Counted from the first letter of the stretch, positions 9,499 to 19,222 are shown. The stretch is 64,000 bases of DNA from Pantoea vagans (GCF_004792415.1 NZ_CP038853.1:2232001-2296000), one strand, 5' to 3'. A program made the numbers and translations. Notes: a model not told the origin generated them from the letters alone.

Positions 9499-10710
9499 AT
9501 GTTGTCGACAATCATCTATCGCAGCCACATCACTGAACATGTGCAGCTCGAGACCCTGAATGATTTGGCGCGGAAAGCGAATAAAATCAACAAATCGTCC
9601 AGTGTCACCGGAATTTTACTGTTCAATGGCACGCATTTTTTCCAGCTTCTGGAAGGCCCGGAGGCGGCGGTAAAGGCGGTCTATAGCCGGATTTGCCAGG
9701 ATCCGCGCCACCACAATCTGGTCGAACTGCTGCGCGATTACGCCCCGGCGCGACGTTTTGGTCATGTTGGTATGGAGCTCTTCGATCTGCGTCTGCACGA
9801 TCAGGAAACCGTGCTGGAGTCAGTGCTGGCAAAATGCACCACGAAATATCAGATGACCTATGCCGATCGCGCACTGCAGTTCCTGCGCACCTTTGTAGAA
9901 GCACGCGAAAAAGAGAACTATTTCGAGATCCCTGCAGCAGGCGGCTGGACGTTTATTCGCGATGAGACAGAGCAGCGCGAAGGCGATGCGGCGCTGGTGG
10001 CTACGGATGAAGTCAGCTTTGCGTTTCAGCCTATTGTTGATCCCTTCGCCTGCGAGATCGTTTCACTGGAAGCACTGCTGCGCGGTCCGCAGGGAGAATC
10101 GCCGCTCGACTATTTTGCCCGACTGACACGCGAGCAGCTTTATCAGGTCGATCTGCAGTCGAAAAAGATCGCTTTTGCTCAGGCGAAGAAGCTGGGGATT
10201 GAGGGGATGACCCTGTCGATCAATCTGCTGCCGATGACGCTGGTAGAAGTGCCCGACGCCGTCCCCTTTTTGCTGGATGAGATTGCTGCCCAGGGGCTGG
10301 TGCCCGAGCAGGTCATGGTTGAGTTCACCGAGAATGAAATCATCTCGCAGCCGGAAGCGTTTGAAGCCGCCATCAGGCAGCTGAAAGCGGCCGGTATCAG
10401 CCTGGCGCTGGATGATTTCGGTGCCGGATTTGCCGGGCTGTCGCTACTGACCCGCATTCAGCCCGACAAAATTAAGATCGATCGCGCCATCATCTCTGAC
10501 GTGCATAAAAGTGGGCCGAAACAGGCGATCATCCATGCCATTCTGAAATGCTGCGCCTCACTGGAGATTGGTGTGATCGCCGAAGGCATTGAACAACCGG
10601 AAGAGTGGATGTGGCTGGAAGCCGCGGGCGTAACCCAGTTCCAGGGATTCCTGTTCTCTGAGCCTGAACTGAATGGCGTTGCGGCCGTGGCCTGGCCAGA
10701 GCTGATTTAA
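9499..10710 (+). CDS. BLUF-EAL blue-light-regulated c-di-GMP phosphodiesterase (403 aa)
   Basis: An N-terminal BLUF flavin photoreceptor (1-95) is joined to a C-terminal EAL domain (about 170-400). BLUF residues that shape the FAD hydrogen-bond network are present: Tyr7, Asn31, Gln49 and Met92. All EAL metal and catalytic residues are present: Glu191 (EALLR), Asn242, Glu275, Asp305-Asp306 (DDFGAG), Lys326, Glu362 (AEGIE) and Gln382. This pattern and the length match the active Klebsiella BlrP1 rather than E. coli BluF, whose EAL domain is degenerate and acts through a MerR partner. It is a single-gene unit. Expected action: light-stimulated hydrolysis of c-di-GMP to pGpG, affecting motility and biofilm. 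Activity is predicted, not shown. Confidence 0.93.
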   Translation: MLSTIIYRSHITEHVQLETLNDLARKANKINKSSSVTGILLFNGTHFFQLLEGPEAAVKAVYSRICQDPRHHNLVELLRDYAPARRFGHVGMELFDLRLHDQETVLESVLAKCTTKYQMTYADRALQFLRTFVEAREKENYFEIPAAGGWTFIRDETEQREGDAALVATDEVSFAFQPIVDPFACEIVSLEALLRGPQGESPLDYFARLTREQLYQVDLQSKKIAFAQAKKLGIEGMTLSINLLPMTLVEVPDAVPFLLDEIAAQGLVPEQVMVEFTENEIISQPEAFEAAIRQLKAAGISLALDDFGAGFAGLSLLTRIQPDKIKIDRAIISDVHKSGPKQAIIHAILKCCASLEIGVIAEGIEQPEEWMWLEAAGVTQFQGFLFSEPELNGVAAVAWPELI

Positions 10711-10937
10711 CCTCCTGCGATTTGGATGATTTTACGCCTCCCTGCCTTGCTGGATCACCCGGCGGCTGCTAAATAATTAACAGCGCCGGAGGATCATCTT
10801 TCTGTCATCTTCCCGCGTCACAGTCAGTCATGACCCCATCAGTGATTAAATGTTTAGCAGTCAGATGTTCAGTGTTTAGGCCAGCGCTACGCGCCATGCG
10901 TGCGACGTGACTCCAGGGACAGCATTTGAGGAACTGA

Positions 10938-11171
10938 ATGAAGCAAATCATCCGCGGTGATAAAGAACCCTCCCATATTCTGGCAGCGACCCGTGCGCTC
11001 GAAGCGCACTACGCCCGCTACGGTGAAGGTAATAAGTACCATCCCATCATCTATTCCATCGCCTACCGCAGCCGGTTTTATCAGGTTGAGGTGATTACCC
11101 GACGTGAAACCATGGTTGCCACGGTGATTACCGGGGTTCGTAATCTGACGCATCTCTCCGGCGCTGCCTGA
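10938..11171 (+). CDS. Small DUF4060-like protein (77 aa)
   Basis: GAGG lies four bases before ATG 10938. The compact protein (MKQIIRGDKEPSHIL at the start, then HPIIYSIAYRSRFYQVEVITRRETMVATVITGVRNL) recalls short DUF4060-type enterobacterial proteins; that match is from memory. An N-terminal helix and a three-strand sheet are likely. There is no signal peptide. It is convergent with anmK, which ends 46 bases downstream. Function unknown. Confidence 0.65.
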   Translation: MKQIIRGDKEPSHILAATRALEAHYARYGEGNKYHPIIYSIAYRSRFYQVEVITRRETMVATVITGVRNLTHLSGAA

Positions 11172-11217
11172 CGGCCGCCTGCTCGCCTGCGGGGGCATAC
11201 TGTCCCCGCATCCCCGC

Positions 11218-12339
11218 TTAACGCCGGTAGAGGGAATTGGCCGGATAAATTGCGCCTATCACGCTTTTCTCCCGTGCGCCCGTCACCGCAGGCAGATTGC
11301 CCGGCAGACCGGAGAGCGTACGAAACGCCAGCCAGGCAAACGCCAGCGCTTCCATGTCATCACCACTGATACCCGCCGCATCGGTGGTCGCCACTTCCGT
11401 TCCGGGAAGGTGTGCTGCCAGCCGCGCCATCAGCAGCGGATTGCGACTGCCGCCGCCGCACACCAGCAGACGATCGCAGCCATCATTGAGTAACACCTGC
11501 TGTGTAATAGTGATGGCGGTCAGCTCTACCAGCGTGGCCTGCACATCCTGCGGTGCCAGACCCGGGAAATAGCGCAGATGCTGCTCCAGCCAGCCCAGAT
11601 TGAAGTGTTCGCGCCCGGTGCTCTTCGGCGGCGGCAACGCAAACCAGGGTTCGCGCAACAGCGCCTCCAGCAGAGCCGGGATCACCGAGCCGCTGCGCGC
11701 CCACTGCGCATCTTTGTCATAAGGCTGACCCTGATTGCGCCATATCCAGGCGTCCATCAGCATATTGCCGGGACCGGTATCGAAGCCGCGCACCGCCTGT
11801 CCAGGGATCAGCAGCGAGAGATTGGCGATGCCACCAATATTCAGCACCATGCGGCGTTCTGCGGCATCCATCAGCAGCGCCTGATGAAAAGCAGGCACCA
11901 GCGGCGCGCCCTGCCCGCCCAGCGCCATGTCACGGCGGCGGAAATCACCCACCACGGTGACGCCGGTTGCCGCGACGATCTGATTATTGTCACCAATCTG
12001 CAGCGTATTTGGCGCGTCACTCTGGGGCTCATGCCAGACGGTCTGACCATGACAGCCAATCGCCGTGATATCGCTGGCCTCCAGCGATTCGCGCTTCATT
12101 AATGTCAACACGGCTTCAGCGAAGAGCTGGCCGAGGCGGGTATCAAGCTGGCCGAGCTGTGACAGGGTCAGGGACTGTCCCTGGCAAATCTCCAGAATGG
12201 CCTGACGCAGCGCAGGTGGCATCGGATGGCAGTAACTTGCCTGCTGCGCCACCATATTCTCATCAATGGCGGCCAGCACCACATCCACGCCATCCAGGCT
12301 GGTGCCTGACATTACCCCGATATAGCGTCCTGATTTCAT
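11218..12339 (-). CDS. anmK: Anhydro-N-acetylmuramic acid kinase (373 aa)
   Basis: Cytoplasmic kinase that hydrolyses and phosphorylates 1,6-anhydro-MurNAc to MurNAc-6-phosphate in cell-wall recycling. The family signature [13 protein letters not shown] opens the protein; the ASKHA ATPase blocks [29 protein letters not shown] and VCGGGSRNP follow. The frame opens at 12345, but AGGA six bases before the ATG at 12339 and the family start both favour the later codon. It is divergent from slyB, as in E. coli, and marks the left end of the conserved block. Confidence 0.96.
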   Translation of the reverse strand: MKSGRYIGVMSGTSLDGVDVVLAAIDENMVAQQASYCHPMPPALRQAILEICQGQSLTLSQLGQLDTRLGQLFAEAVLTLMKRESLEASDITAIGCHGQTVWHEPQSDAPNTLQIGDNNQIVAATGVTVVGDFRRRDMALGGQGAPLVPAFHQALLMDAAERRMVLNIGGIANLSLLIPGQAVRGFDTGPGNMLMDAWIWRNQGQPYDKDAQWARSGSVIPALLEALLREPWFALPPPKSTGREHFNLGWLEQHLRYFPGLAPQDVQATLVELTAITITQQVLLNDGCDRLLVCGGGSRNPLLMARLAAHLPGTEVATTDAAGISGDDMEALAFAWLAFRTLSGLPGNLPAVTGAREKSVIGAIYPANSLYRR

Positions 12340-12540
12340 AACCATTCCTTACTTCCGGCGGGAAGTGCGATTCATCTGCGGCTAGCCTGACAAATAATGA
12401 TCGCTAATTCTATGATTAAATTCTTTTTATCCGATCGTGCTGACCCGTAACGTGACGGGACTATTTTTAAACGACGATTGAATTATTGTTGATCTTACAT
12501 AGTCTATGCTTCGTCCAACCGTGTTTTATTCGGACAGGGA

Positions 12541-12568
12541 TTAATTTGCCAGTTTTGTGTCTTATACT
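12541..12568 (+). promoter_or_regulatory. Candidate slyB promoter
   Basis: TTAATT (12541-12546), a 16-base spacer and TATACT (12563-12568). The -10 is good and the -35 weak, which would suit an activated promoter; no convincing PhoP box was found. Confidence 0.4.
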
Positions 12569-12621
12569 GTGTGCAGGATATAGCGATAAACGTGGCGCCT
12601 TCTCGACTAAAGGAGTTTCAA

Positions 12622-13089
12622 ATGATTAAGCGTGTAATTGTGGTCGCTCTGGCCGGTGCGATGCTGGCAGGTTGTAGCAATACCAGTACGCTGTCGGGTG
12701 ACACCTACAGTGCCAGTGAAGCCAAGCAGGTGCAGAGCGTGTCGTACGGTACGTTAGTCTCTGTGCGTCCGGTGAAAATCCAGGGCGGTGATGAGAGCAA
12801 CGTCATCGGTGCAATCGGTGGTGCGGTGCTGGGTGGCTTCCTGGGTAACACCATTGGTGGCGGCACCGGACGTAGCCTGGCAACAGCCGGTGGTGCGGTT
12901 CTGGGTGGCGTAGCAGGCCAGGGTGTTCAGGGCGCAATCAATAAAACCGATGGCGTTGAGCTGGAAATCCGTAAGGATGATGGCAACACCATCATGGTGG
13001 TTCAGAAACAGGCCGCCTCGCGTTACTCTGTTGGCCAGCGTGTTGTTATGGCGTCCAACGGCAGCCAGGTGACGGTTTCACCTCGCTAA
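12622..13089 (+). CDS. slyB: Outer-membrane lipoprotein SlyB (155 aa)
   Basis: Lipoprotein with signal MIKRVIVVALAGAMLAGC and lipidation at Cys18. The middle contains two Gly-rich helical hairpins (GAIGGAVLGGFLGNTIGGG and GGAVLGGVAGQGVQG), the glycine-zipper 2TM domain of the SlyB/Pcp/OsmB group. The C-terminal beta domain ends in GSQVTVSPR. AAGGAG at 12610-12615 fixes the start at 12622; the open frame upstream to 12571 is not used. In E. coli SlyB belongs to the PhoPQ regulon and helps keep the outer membrane intact. Confidence 0.96.
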   Translation: MIKRVIVVALAGAMLAGCSNTSTLSGDTYSASEAKQVQSVSYGTLVSVRPVKIQGGDESNVIGAIGGAVLGGFLGNTIGGGTGRSLATAGGAVLGGVAGQGVQGAINKTDGVELEIRKDDGNTIMVVQKQAASRYSVGQRVVMASNGSQVTVSPR

Positions 13090-13100
13090 TGCTGCAAAAC

Positions 13101-13130
13101 AAAAAACCGACGCCCGGGCGTCGGTTTTTT
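13101..13130. terminator. Bidirectional terminator between slyB and slyA
   Basis: A perfect 15-bp palindrome (13101-13115 with 13116-13130), with A6 on one side and T6 on the other, serves both converging genes. Confidence 0.93.
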
Positions 13131-13567
13131 TATTTCTCTTTGTGCTGAAGTTCGAGAATGTTTTTCTCAAGCCGGGCGATCAGCGTCACCATCTGACTAA
13201 TCTCTTCCCGACTGATGCCGGACAGAATGTCATCCCGCGTCTCATCAATCACACTCTCAACCTGTTCGATAATCGGCTCCGCCTGCTGCGTCAGCTTAAT
13301 GCGCTTGGCGCGACGATCGTTGGCGCAGGTCGAACGGGTAATCAATCCTTTCTCTTCCAGTTGATCCAGCGTCCGCACCAGTGAAGGCTGTTCAATACCA
13401 ATCGCCTTGGCTAACTGAATCTGCGACTGTTCGGGCGGCAGTTGATGAATATTGTGCAACGTCACCCAGTGAGTCTGAGTCAGCTCAAGCGGCTTGAGCC
13501 GCTGATCAATCAACGCGCGCCAGATGCGCACCAGGCGAGATAAATCCGTTCCGAGGGGCGTATCCAT
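13130..13567 (-). CDS. slyA: MarR-family transcriptional regulator SlyA (145 aa)
   Basis: Winged-helix dimeric regulator that typically counters H-NS silencing. The N-terminus [31 protein letters not shown] and the wing region [37 protein letters not shown] are near-identical to the E. coli/Salmonella form. AAGGAG lies seven bases before the ATG at 13567. A SlyA-like box sits 16 bases upstream of the start, consistent with autoregulation. It is divergent from ydhIJK, which SlyA controls in E. coli. Confidence 0.97.
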   Translation of the reverse strand: MDTPLGTDLSRLVRIWRALIDQRLKPLELTQTHWVTLHNIHQLPPEQSQIQLAKAIGIEQPSLVRTLDQLEEKGLITRSTCANDRRAKRIKLTQQAEPIIEQVESVIDETRDDILSGISREEISQMVTLIARLEKNILELQHKEK

Positions 13568-13582
13568 TTCATCTCCTTATAA

Positions 13583-13594
13583 TTAGCTTGCTAG
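13583..13594 (-). promoter_or_regulatory. SlyA-type operator between slyA and ydhI
   Basis: Read on the minus strand this is CTAGCAAGCTAA, 11 of 12 matches to the known SlyA consensus TTAGCAAGCTAA. It lies in the slyA leader/promoter and upstream of ydhIJK. Confidence 0.7.
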
Positions 13595-13717
13595 CTATCA
13601 AGCCAGATTTTACACTATTCTGCGAGTTTACAGGACAAATTACAAATCCCGGACCAGGCTAGGATTACGCGGCAGCGCGTTCAGTCTGCCGTTTGGGTTA
13701 ACGAAGGATGTTATCAC

Positions 13718-13954
13718 GTGCTCACTCCTGCTTTTTCAGGTGCGAAACCGCTAACCGATCTGGTCGTGGGCGCCTCGCTTTTTTTCCCGCCGATTTTCAA
13801 AGCGGTGCTGCTCGGCTTCTTTTTCTGGCTGCTGATTCACCCGCTGGTACGCGGCTGGATCTACTCCGGCGACGTCTGGCATCCCACCCTGTTTGATCTC
13901 TCCCTGTTTGTGCTGTGCGTTACCGCCGCACTCTGGCTCATCGGTCACGGATAA
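13718..13954 (+). CDS. ydhI: DUF1656 inner-membrane protein YdhI (78 aa, GTG start)
   Basis: Small membrane protein with two hydrophobic helices ([18 protein letters not shown] and [18 protein letters not shown]) and the family-typical [14 protein letters not shown] opening. No ATG is available; GTG at 13718 with AAGGA nine bases upstream gives the exact E. coli length of 78 aa. It is the first gene of ydhIJK, a tripartite-efflux-like set of the AaeXAB type. The exact role of YdhI is unknown. Confidence 0.9.
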   Translation: MLTPAFSGAKPLTDLVVGASLFFPPIFKAVLLGFFFWLLIHPLVRGWIYSGDVWHPTLFDLSLFVLCVTAALWLIGHG

Positions 13955-13959
13955 TCGAT

Positions 13960-14817
13960 ATGAAATTTAACGCGGTAAAATACTTTTCAACGCTGATTGT
14001 GTTTGCGCTGGCGCTGCTGGCCGGTGGCTGGCTGTGGAACTACTACATGCAGTCGCCCTGGACGCGTGACGGGAAAGTGCGGGCAGAACTGGTGGATATT
14101 ACGCCTCAGGTGTCGGGCCGGATTACGCAACTGAAGGTCAGAGACAATCAGTTCGTGCATCAGGGCCAGCTGCTGTTAACGCTGGACCCGGTGCCATGGC
14201 AGATTGCACTCGACAACGCTGCCGCCCAGCTCAGCAAAGCGCAGGCGGACCTGGCGAAAGCGCAGCATGAATATCACCGGCGCAGCAGCCTGCCGCGTAA
14301 CATCATCTCCGCCGAGGATCTGGATGCGGCACGCTTAAGCGCAGAAGCCGCCGCCGCCAGTGCCAAAGCCGCGCAGGCGGAGCTGGAGCGGGCACGCTGG
14401 AATCTGCAGCAGACAACGCTGACCGCACCGACAGATGGCTGGATCACCAATCTGACGCTTCGTCCCGGCAACTATGCGACAGCGGGGTCGCCCCTGTTTG
14501 CGCTGGTCGACAGCCACTCTTACTACGTCATGGGCTATTTTGAAGAGACCAAGCTGCGCCATATTCACGCTGGCGCGGCGGCTCAGGTGGTGCTCTACAG
14601 CAATGGCATGCGGCTGCAGGGCCAGGTGGACAGTATTGGCCGCGCTATCTATGACCAGAGCATTGAGACCGACAGCGGTCTGGTGCCCGATATCAAACCC
14701 AACGTGCCCTGGGTGCGGCTGGCGCAGCGGGTGCCGGTGCGCATTCGTCTCGATCCGCTCCCGGCTGATGCCAGCCTGGTTGCGGGCACCAGTTGCACCA
14801 TCACAATCCAGCCATGA
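13960..14817 (+). CDS. ydhJ: HlyD-family membrane-fusion protein YdhJ (285 aa)
   Basis: Periplasmic adaptor of an efflux system. One N-terminal membrane helix (about 8-26), then a biotinyl-lipoyl half [29 protein letters not shown], a coiled-coil hairpin of Ala/Lys/Glu repeats (about 85-145), and the second lipoyl half [26 protein letters not shown]. It closely resembles AaeA. The ATG at 13960, not the upstream frame, gives the E. coli length. The stop overlaps the start of ydhK (ATGA). Confidence 0.94.
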   Translation: MKFNAVKYFSTLIVFALALLAGGWLWNYYMQSPWTRDGKVRAELVDITPQVSGRITQLKVRDNQFVHQGQLLLTLDPVPWQIALDNAAAQLSKAQADLAKAQHEYHRRSSLPRNIISAEDLDAARLSAEAAAASAKAAQAELERARWNLQQTTLTAPTDGWITNLTLRPGNYATAGSPLFALVDSHSYYVMGYFEETKLRHIHAGAAAQVVLYSNGMRLQGQVDSIGRAIYDQSIETDSGLVPDIKPNVPWVRLAQRVPVRIRLDPLPADASLVAGTSCTITIQP

Positions 14818-16814
14818 ATGTTCAGTGGCTGGCCTGGGATCAACTGCCCTGGATTAAGGCGAACGGCGGTCAGTGGCGCTATGCGTTGCGGAATGCTATC
14901 GCGATGTGTCTGGCGCTGAGCATCGCCTATGGCCTGGATCTTGATGAGCCTTACTGGGCGATGACCTCCGCCGCCGTGATCAGCTTTCCTACCGTGGGCG
15001 GCGCGATCGGTAAAAGTCTGGGCCGCATCGTCGGCAGTCTGCTCGGGGCCACCGCCGCGCTGTTGATTGCCGGACATACCCTGAATGAGCCCTGGCTGTT
15101 TACCTTTGCGATTGCCGGCTGGCTTGCGCTCTGCACCGGCATTGCAAACCACTACCAGAACAATGTCGCCTACGCCTTTTCGCTGGCGGGTTACACCGCC
15201 GCTATTATCGCCTTCAGCAGCGTCAATATCACTGATATCACCTCGCTGTGGACGATCGCCCAGGCACGCGTCTGTGAGGTAATCTCCGGTATTCTCTGCG
15301 CCGGTTTGATGATGATGGTGCTGCCAAGCACCTCCGATGGCGAAACGCTGATTACCTCCCTGAAACAGATGCATGCGCGATTGCTGGAACATGCGGTATT
15401 ACTGCTGCAGCCCTCGGCCAGCGATACCATTCGCACCGCACATGAAAACGTCATCAGCCAGATCCTCACCATGAACCTGCTGCGCATTCAGGCGTTCTGG
15501 AGCCACTACCGTTTTCGCCGACAGAACAACGTCCTGAACTATGTGCTGCACCAGCAGCTGCGACTTACCAGCGTGCTCTCCAGCCTGCGCCGCATGCTGC
15601 TCAACTGGCCTGACGCGCCAGAGGCGCTGTTTGAGGCGCTGCAGCAACTGCTGGCGGAGCTGGCAAAACCGGCATGTGATAAATATCGACTGGCGCAAAT
15701 CCTGCGCAGCGTGACACCCGCAGCGGATGGCGACTACCGGCAGCGCGCCTTTTGTCAGCGGCTGCGCTACTTCTGCTGGATGTACCTCAACGTGCTGCGC
15801 TGGATCCGCCTGCTGGATCGCGCCGATGCCGATACCCGTTTTCAGCCGCCGCCGGTTCCGGCGCTGGCGCGTGACAGTGACAGTGCCGAAGCGGGCTGGA
15901 GCGCCCTGCGCACCTTCTGCGTGATCGTCCTGGGCTGCGCCTTCTGGATTAACACGCAATGGTCTTCCGGAGCCTCGGCGCTCACCCTGACCGCCATTGC
16001 CTGCGTGCTCTATGCCTCTGCTCCCTCACCCGGCGGCAGCGTGACGCTGCTGCTGAAAACGCTGCTGTGGCTGTTTGCATTTAGTTTTGTGATGAAGTTT
16101 GGACTGATGGTGCAGATCGGTCAGCTATGGCCGTTTTTACTGTTTCTGTTTCCGCTGCTGGTGACGCTGCAACTCTTCAAGCTGCAGCAGAAACAGCGCG
16201 CCGGGATATGGGGGCAGTTCATCGTCTTTATGGGCTCGTTTATCGCGGTGACTAACCCACCCACCTGGGATTATCAGGACTTTTTTAACGATAACATCGC
16301 CAAAGTCTGCGGAGTGCTGCTCGCCTGGCTGGCGTTTCAGATTCTGCGGCCCAGCTCCGATGCGCGGCGCAGCCGGCGGCATATCCGGGCACTGCGGCTG
16401 GCGTTTCTCGATCAGCTGCGGCAACGACCCCGGCTCAGCGAGAGCCGCTTTGAATCGCAGATTTATCATCGCATCAGCCAGCTCAGCCATAGCCGGGATG
16501 AGCAGGCGCGCGTCTGGCTTCTGCGCTGGGGCGTGGTGCTGCTCAACTGTTCGCATATCGTCTGGCAGCTGCGTGAATGGCGCGCCGGTTCAGCAACGCT
16601 GATGGCGTTTCGCGATAACAGCCTGCAAAATTTACAGCAGATTATCAGCAGCCGCGGCGTACGGCACAGTTCGCTGGATCAGATGCTGACGGAACTGGAA
16701 GCGACCATTACCGCGTTACTGGCGCTGCAAAACAATGAGGCCAGCGAACTGGCGGGGATTATCTGGCGATTACGCTGTTCGCTGGCACAGCTGAAGCAGG
16801 CTGTGCCGGAGTGA
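14814..16814 (+). CDS. ydhK: FUSC/AaeB-type efflux transporter YdhK (666 aa)
   Basis: Inner-membrane component of the ydhIJK pump, similar to AaeB, the p-hydroxybenzoate exporter. Two clusters of about five or six membrane helices are visible (about 25-170 and 365-500), each followed by a long cytoplasmic helical domain; [22 protein letters not shown] in the first is typical. The ATG at 14814 overlaps the ydhJ stop, and the slightly upstream frame is a shadow. Substrate unknown; aromatic acids are a guess from AaeB. It ends next to the stop of the opposing lipoprotein gene. Confidence 0.93.
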   Translation: MNVQWLAWDQLPWIKANGGQWRYALRNAIAMCLALSIAYGLDLDEPYWAMTSAAVISFPTVGGAIGKSLGRIVGSLLGATAALLIAGHTLNEPWLFTFAIAGWLALCTGIANHYQNNVAYAFSLAGYTAAIIAFSSVNITDITSLWTIAQARVCEVISGILCAGLMMMVLPSTSDGETLITSLKQMHARLLEHAVLLLQPSASDTIRTAHENVISQILTMNLLRIQAFWSHYRFRRQNNVLNYVLHQQLRLTSVLSSLRRMLLNWPDAPEALFEALQQLLAELAKPACDKYRLAQILRSVTPAADGDYRQRAFCQRLRYFCWMYLNVLRWIRLLDRADADTRFQPPPVPALARDSDSAEAGWSALRTFCVIVLGCAFWINTQWSSGASALTLTAIACVLYASAPSPGGSVTLLLKTLLWLFAFSFVMKFGLMVQIGQLWPFLLFLFPLLVTLQLFKLQQKQRAGIWGQFIVFMGSFIAVTNPPTWDYQDFFNDNIAKVCGVLLAWLAFQILRPSSDARRSRRHIRALRLAFLDQLRQRPRLSESRFESQIYHRISQLSHSRDEQARVWLLRWGVVLLNCSHIVWQLREWRAGSATLMAFRDNSLQNLQQIISSRGVRHSSLDQMLTELEATITALLALQNNEASELAGIIWRLRCSLAQLKQAVPE

Positions 16815-17282
16815 TTACTGGCAATACTGCTGCTGTTGCCGGTTAAAATCATCCTGCAGCTGTTGCAGCGTTTTATGGCCCTCGAAGCGGGTTTTATCCA
16901 TCTCGGTCATCGGTTCAATCACCAGCGCTTTCTCATCAGGTGAGAAGATAAAGCGACGCGTCAGTTCGGTGCCGGTGAAACTCTGGCCGTGAATGCCGCC
17001 GCACACCATGGTCATGGTGCGACGATAGATCGTGGTGTCAGTGAAATTGGTTTCAGTGGCGCTGCGAAAAACCTGATCGCACCCCTGCGCTTCCAGCTTG
17101 CGCACCATGTTGCGACTGAGCCATTCACGACCTTTGGCGATCTTTTCACAGGTGACACGCATCTTGCTGGTATCAATGGTGCGCTGAAGCTCCCGTCCGG
17201 TTTCAGTGACCAGCTGCGTATCATTGGGTTTATCGCATCCCACCAGCAGCAGACACAGCAGTAATGCACCCTTGAGTTTCAT
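16815..17282 (-). CDS. Unknown lipoprotein (155 aa)
   Basis: Not recognised. Signal MKLKGALLLCLLLVGC gives a lipobox LVGC with Cys16; Asp-Lys after it (CDKP) may weaken or alter outer-membrane sorting. The mature part has four further Cys (CEK, GCDQ, VCGG, QYCQ), so two disulfides are possible, and ends in a Gln-rich tail. AGGAG lies seven bases before ATG 17282; the long upstream frame is not used. It sits convergent with ydhK and ahead of sodC, a place where E. coli has no gene, so it looks lineage-specific. Function unknown. Confidence 0.75.
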   Translation of the reverse strand: MKLKGALLLCLLLVGCDKPNDTQLVTETGRELQRTIDTSKMRVTCEKIAKGREWLSRNMVRKLEAQGCDQVFRSATETNFTDTTIYRRTMTMVCGGIHGQSFTGTELTRRFIFSPDEKALVIEPMTEMDKTRFEGHKTLQQLQDDFNRQQQQYCQ

Positions 17283-17378
17283 TTTCCCGCTCCTTTCCTC
17301 ATCACGCTTTCTTACCTGAATCAATATCATAGGGGGGAAATGACGGGGATGGTATAACAATTCATAAACAGGCGGGAT

Positions 17379-17405
17379 AAAAAGGGCGGCTATCGCCTGC
17401 CGCCC
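17379..17405 (-). terminator. sodC terminator
   Basis: A perfect 7-bp GC stem (17384-17390 with 17399-17405, 8-nt loop), followed on the minus strand by five T residues. Confidence 0.8.
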
Positions 17406-17411
17406 GGAAAT

Positions 17412-17930
17412 TCAGATAACGCCGCAGGCATAACGCGCCCCGCCGCCGCCCAGCGGTGCAGGATGATCAGCATGATTATCTCCGCCGGCATGCACCATCA
17501 GCGTTTTGCCTTTGATCTCTTTTAACGACTTCAGCCGTGGCGCCAGCACCGGATAGGTGGCACTGCCTTTCTCATCGACATAGATCGCGGGCAGGTCGCC
17601 CAGGTGACCTTCAGCATACGGCCCCAGATGTTTGCCGCTGTTAGCCGGATCCAGGTGACCGCCAGCCGCACCGGCGGCGACCACTTTCCCCTCAGATTCA
17701 CCCGGCTCACAGCTGCCTTTAGCATGGACATGAAAACCGTGAATGCCCGGCTTCAGTCCCTGCAGGTCCGGCGTAAACTGCAGACCATACTGGGTCTCGT
17801 CAATCTTAACGGTGCCTAGCGATTTGCCAATCCCTTCAGCGGTAACCTGATGGATTGTAACCTGCTCGCTGGCAGCCTGTGCTGAGCCGCAGGCGATCAG
17901 CGCAAAAAGCGCAACTGCTTTCATTTTCAT
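17412..17930 (-). CDS. sodC: Periplasmic Cu,Zn superoxide dismutase (172 aa)
   Basis: Converts superoxide to oxygen and hydrogen peroxide in the periplasm. Cleavable signal MKMKAVALFALIACGSAQA. Metal ligands are visible: GFHVHAKGSC (copper His pair and disulfide Cys), the zinc-loop HLDPANSGKHLGPYAEGHLGD, and MVHAGGDNHAD with the last copper His. The C-terminal RYACGVI carries the second disulfide Cys. GGAG lies five bases before ATG 17930. It is followed by its own terminator, so it is probably transcribed alone. Confidence 0.96.
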   Translation of the reverse strand: MKMKAVALFALIACGSAQAASEQVTIHQVTAEGIGKSLGTVKIDETQYGLQFTPDLQGLKPGIHGFHVHAKGSCEPGESEGKVVAAGAAGGHLDPANSGKHLGPYAEGHLGDLPAIYVDEKGSATYPVLAPRLKSLKEIKGKTLMVHAGGDNHADHPAPLGGGGARYACGVI

Positions 17931-18014
17931 GGTGACTCCATTTGTATCCCAGGGTTTGAGATAAGTCTGGTCGCTGTTGCACTATTTTGCCGAAGATTGA
18001 CGCAGTTTTACGCT

Positions 18015-18911
18015 TCAGGGCACATCAAATCCCAGCGCCGCTTTGCGAATACGGAACCACTGCTGCCGCGACAGGGATAAATCCAGTGCTCCGGCGGCTT
18101 CGCTGACGCGCGCTGCTTTGCCTGAGCCGATGATCGGCAGAGGCCGCGACGGCAGCATCAGTATCCAGGCATAGACCACCTGCTCCAGACTGGTGGCACC
18201 GGTTTCCTGCCGCACCACCTCCAGTTCATTACGCAGGGGCTGGAAGTGAGGATCGTTGAACAGACGTCCGCCGCCGAGACAGGACCAGGCCATCGGACGA
18301 ATGCGCAGTTGCTGGCACTGATCCAGCGATCCATCCAGCAGTACGCTCTGCTGCACGGGTGAAATCTCCAGCTGATTCGTGACCAGCGAGAACGGCAGAC
18401 GGGATTGCAGCAGTGAAAACTGGGATGGTGTGAAATTCGAGACGCCAAAATGCAGCACCTTGCCGCTTTGATGAAGTGCCATAAAGGCTTCAGCCACTTC
18501 GTCAGCCGCCATCAGCGGATCGGGGCGATGGATCAGCAGCAGGTCGAGACGATCGGTGTGGAAATGGCGCAGCGAGTTTTCAGCACTCTGCAGGATATGA
18601 TTTTTGTCGGTAATGTAGTGGCCAATCTGATGTTCAGGCCGGGCGCGGGTGGCAATGCCGCATTTGGTCACAATCTGAAGCTGATCGCGCAGTCCGGGAG
18701 CCAGCTTTAGCGCCTCGCCAAAGGCCGCCTCACACTGGTAGTCGCCGTAAATGTCAGCATGGTCAACGGTGGTAATGCCGAGCCTCAGATGGTGCTCAAT
18801 AAACGCAACCCGCTCCTGCGGCGACATGCCCCACTCCATCAGACGCCAGTACCCCATAACCAGCGGTGAAAAATCGGGGCCCTGTAAAGCGATGGCCTGC
18901 GGTTCTAACAT
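18015..18911 (-). CDS. ydhF: Aldo/keto reductase YdhF (298 aa)
   Basis: NADPH-dependent oxidoreductase of the aldo/keto reductase superfamily. The catalytic set is readable: Asp in TTVDHADIYGDY with the Tyr, Lys in IVTKCG, His in LLIHRPDPL. The NADP-binding tail includes LPIIGSGKAARVSEA. Length equals that of E. coli YdhF. The physiological substrate is unknown. It follows ydhL on the same strand with 68 bases between, and the two may be co-transcribed. Confidence 0.94.
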   Translation of the reverse strand: MLEPQAIALQGPDFSPLVMGYWRLMEWGMSPQERVAFIEHHLRLGITTVDHADIYGDYQCEAAFGEALKLAPGLRDQLQIVTKCGIATRARPEHQIGHYITDKNHILQSAENSLRHFHTDRLDLLLIHRPDPLMAADEVAEAFMALHQSGKVLHFGVSNFTPSQFSLLQSRLPFSLVTNQLEISPVQQSVLLDGSLDQCQQLRIRPMAWSCLGGGRLFNDPHFQPLRNELEVVRQETGATSLEQVVYAWILMLPSRPLPIIGSGKAARVSEAAGALDLSLSRQQWFRIRKAALGFDVP

Positions 18912-18979
18912 GACGTTCTCCCTGTTGCGCGTTGGCTGTAATTAGTGTGTCAGAGAGTATAACGGAAAGCGGAAAGTCG

Positions 18980-19222
18980 TCAGAATAACTCCGGCTGTTG
19001 TGGCTCGGGTGGCTCCTCGCCTTTCTGCTGCCGCTGCAGGCGCAGACGACGCTGCTGACAGAGACGAATGACTTCCCGCTTTTGCGCATCGCTGAAGCGC
19101 AGCCAGTTGAACCGCTCATCGCGGCTGCGTAAACATCCCAGGCAGTAGCCGCGCGCATCGGTCTGGCAGATGCCGCGACAGGGGCTGGGAACCGGGAAAA
19201 ACTCAAGCTGCTCGGCCACCAT
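18980..19222 (-). CDS. ydhL: DUF1289 protein YdhL (80 aa)
   Basis: Short protein with a Cys-rich N-terminal motif: CRGIC, then CLGCLRSRDERFNW, the DUF1289 signature of four Cys that probably bind a metal. The C-terminal third is a charged Arg/Gln helix and an acidic Pro-rich tail. E. coli YdhL has the same position and length. Function unknown. Confidence 0.9.
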   Translation of the reverse strand: MVAEQLEFFPVPSPCRGICQTDARGYCLGCLRSRDERFNWLRFSDAQKREVIRLCQQRRLRLQRQQKGEEPPEPQQPELF

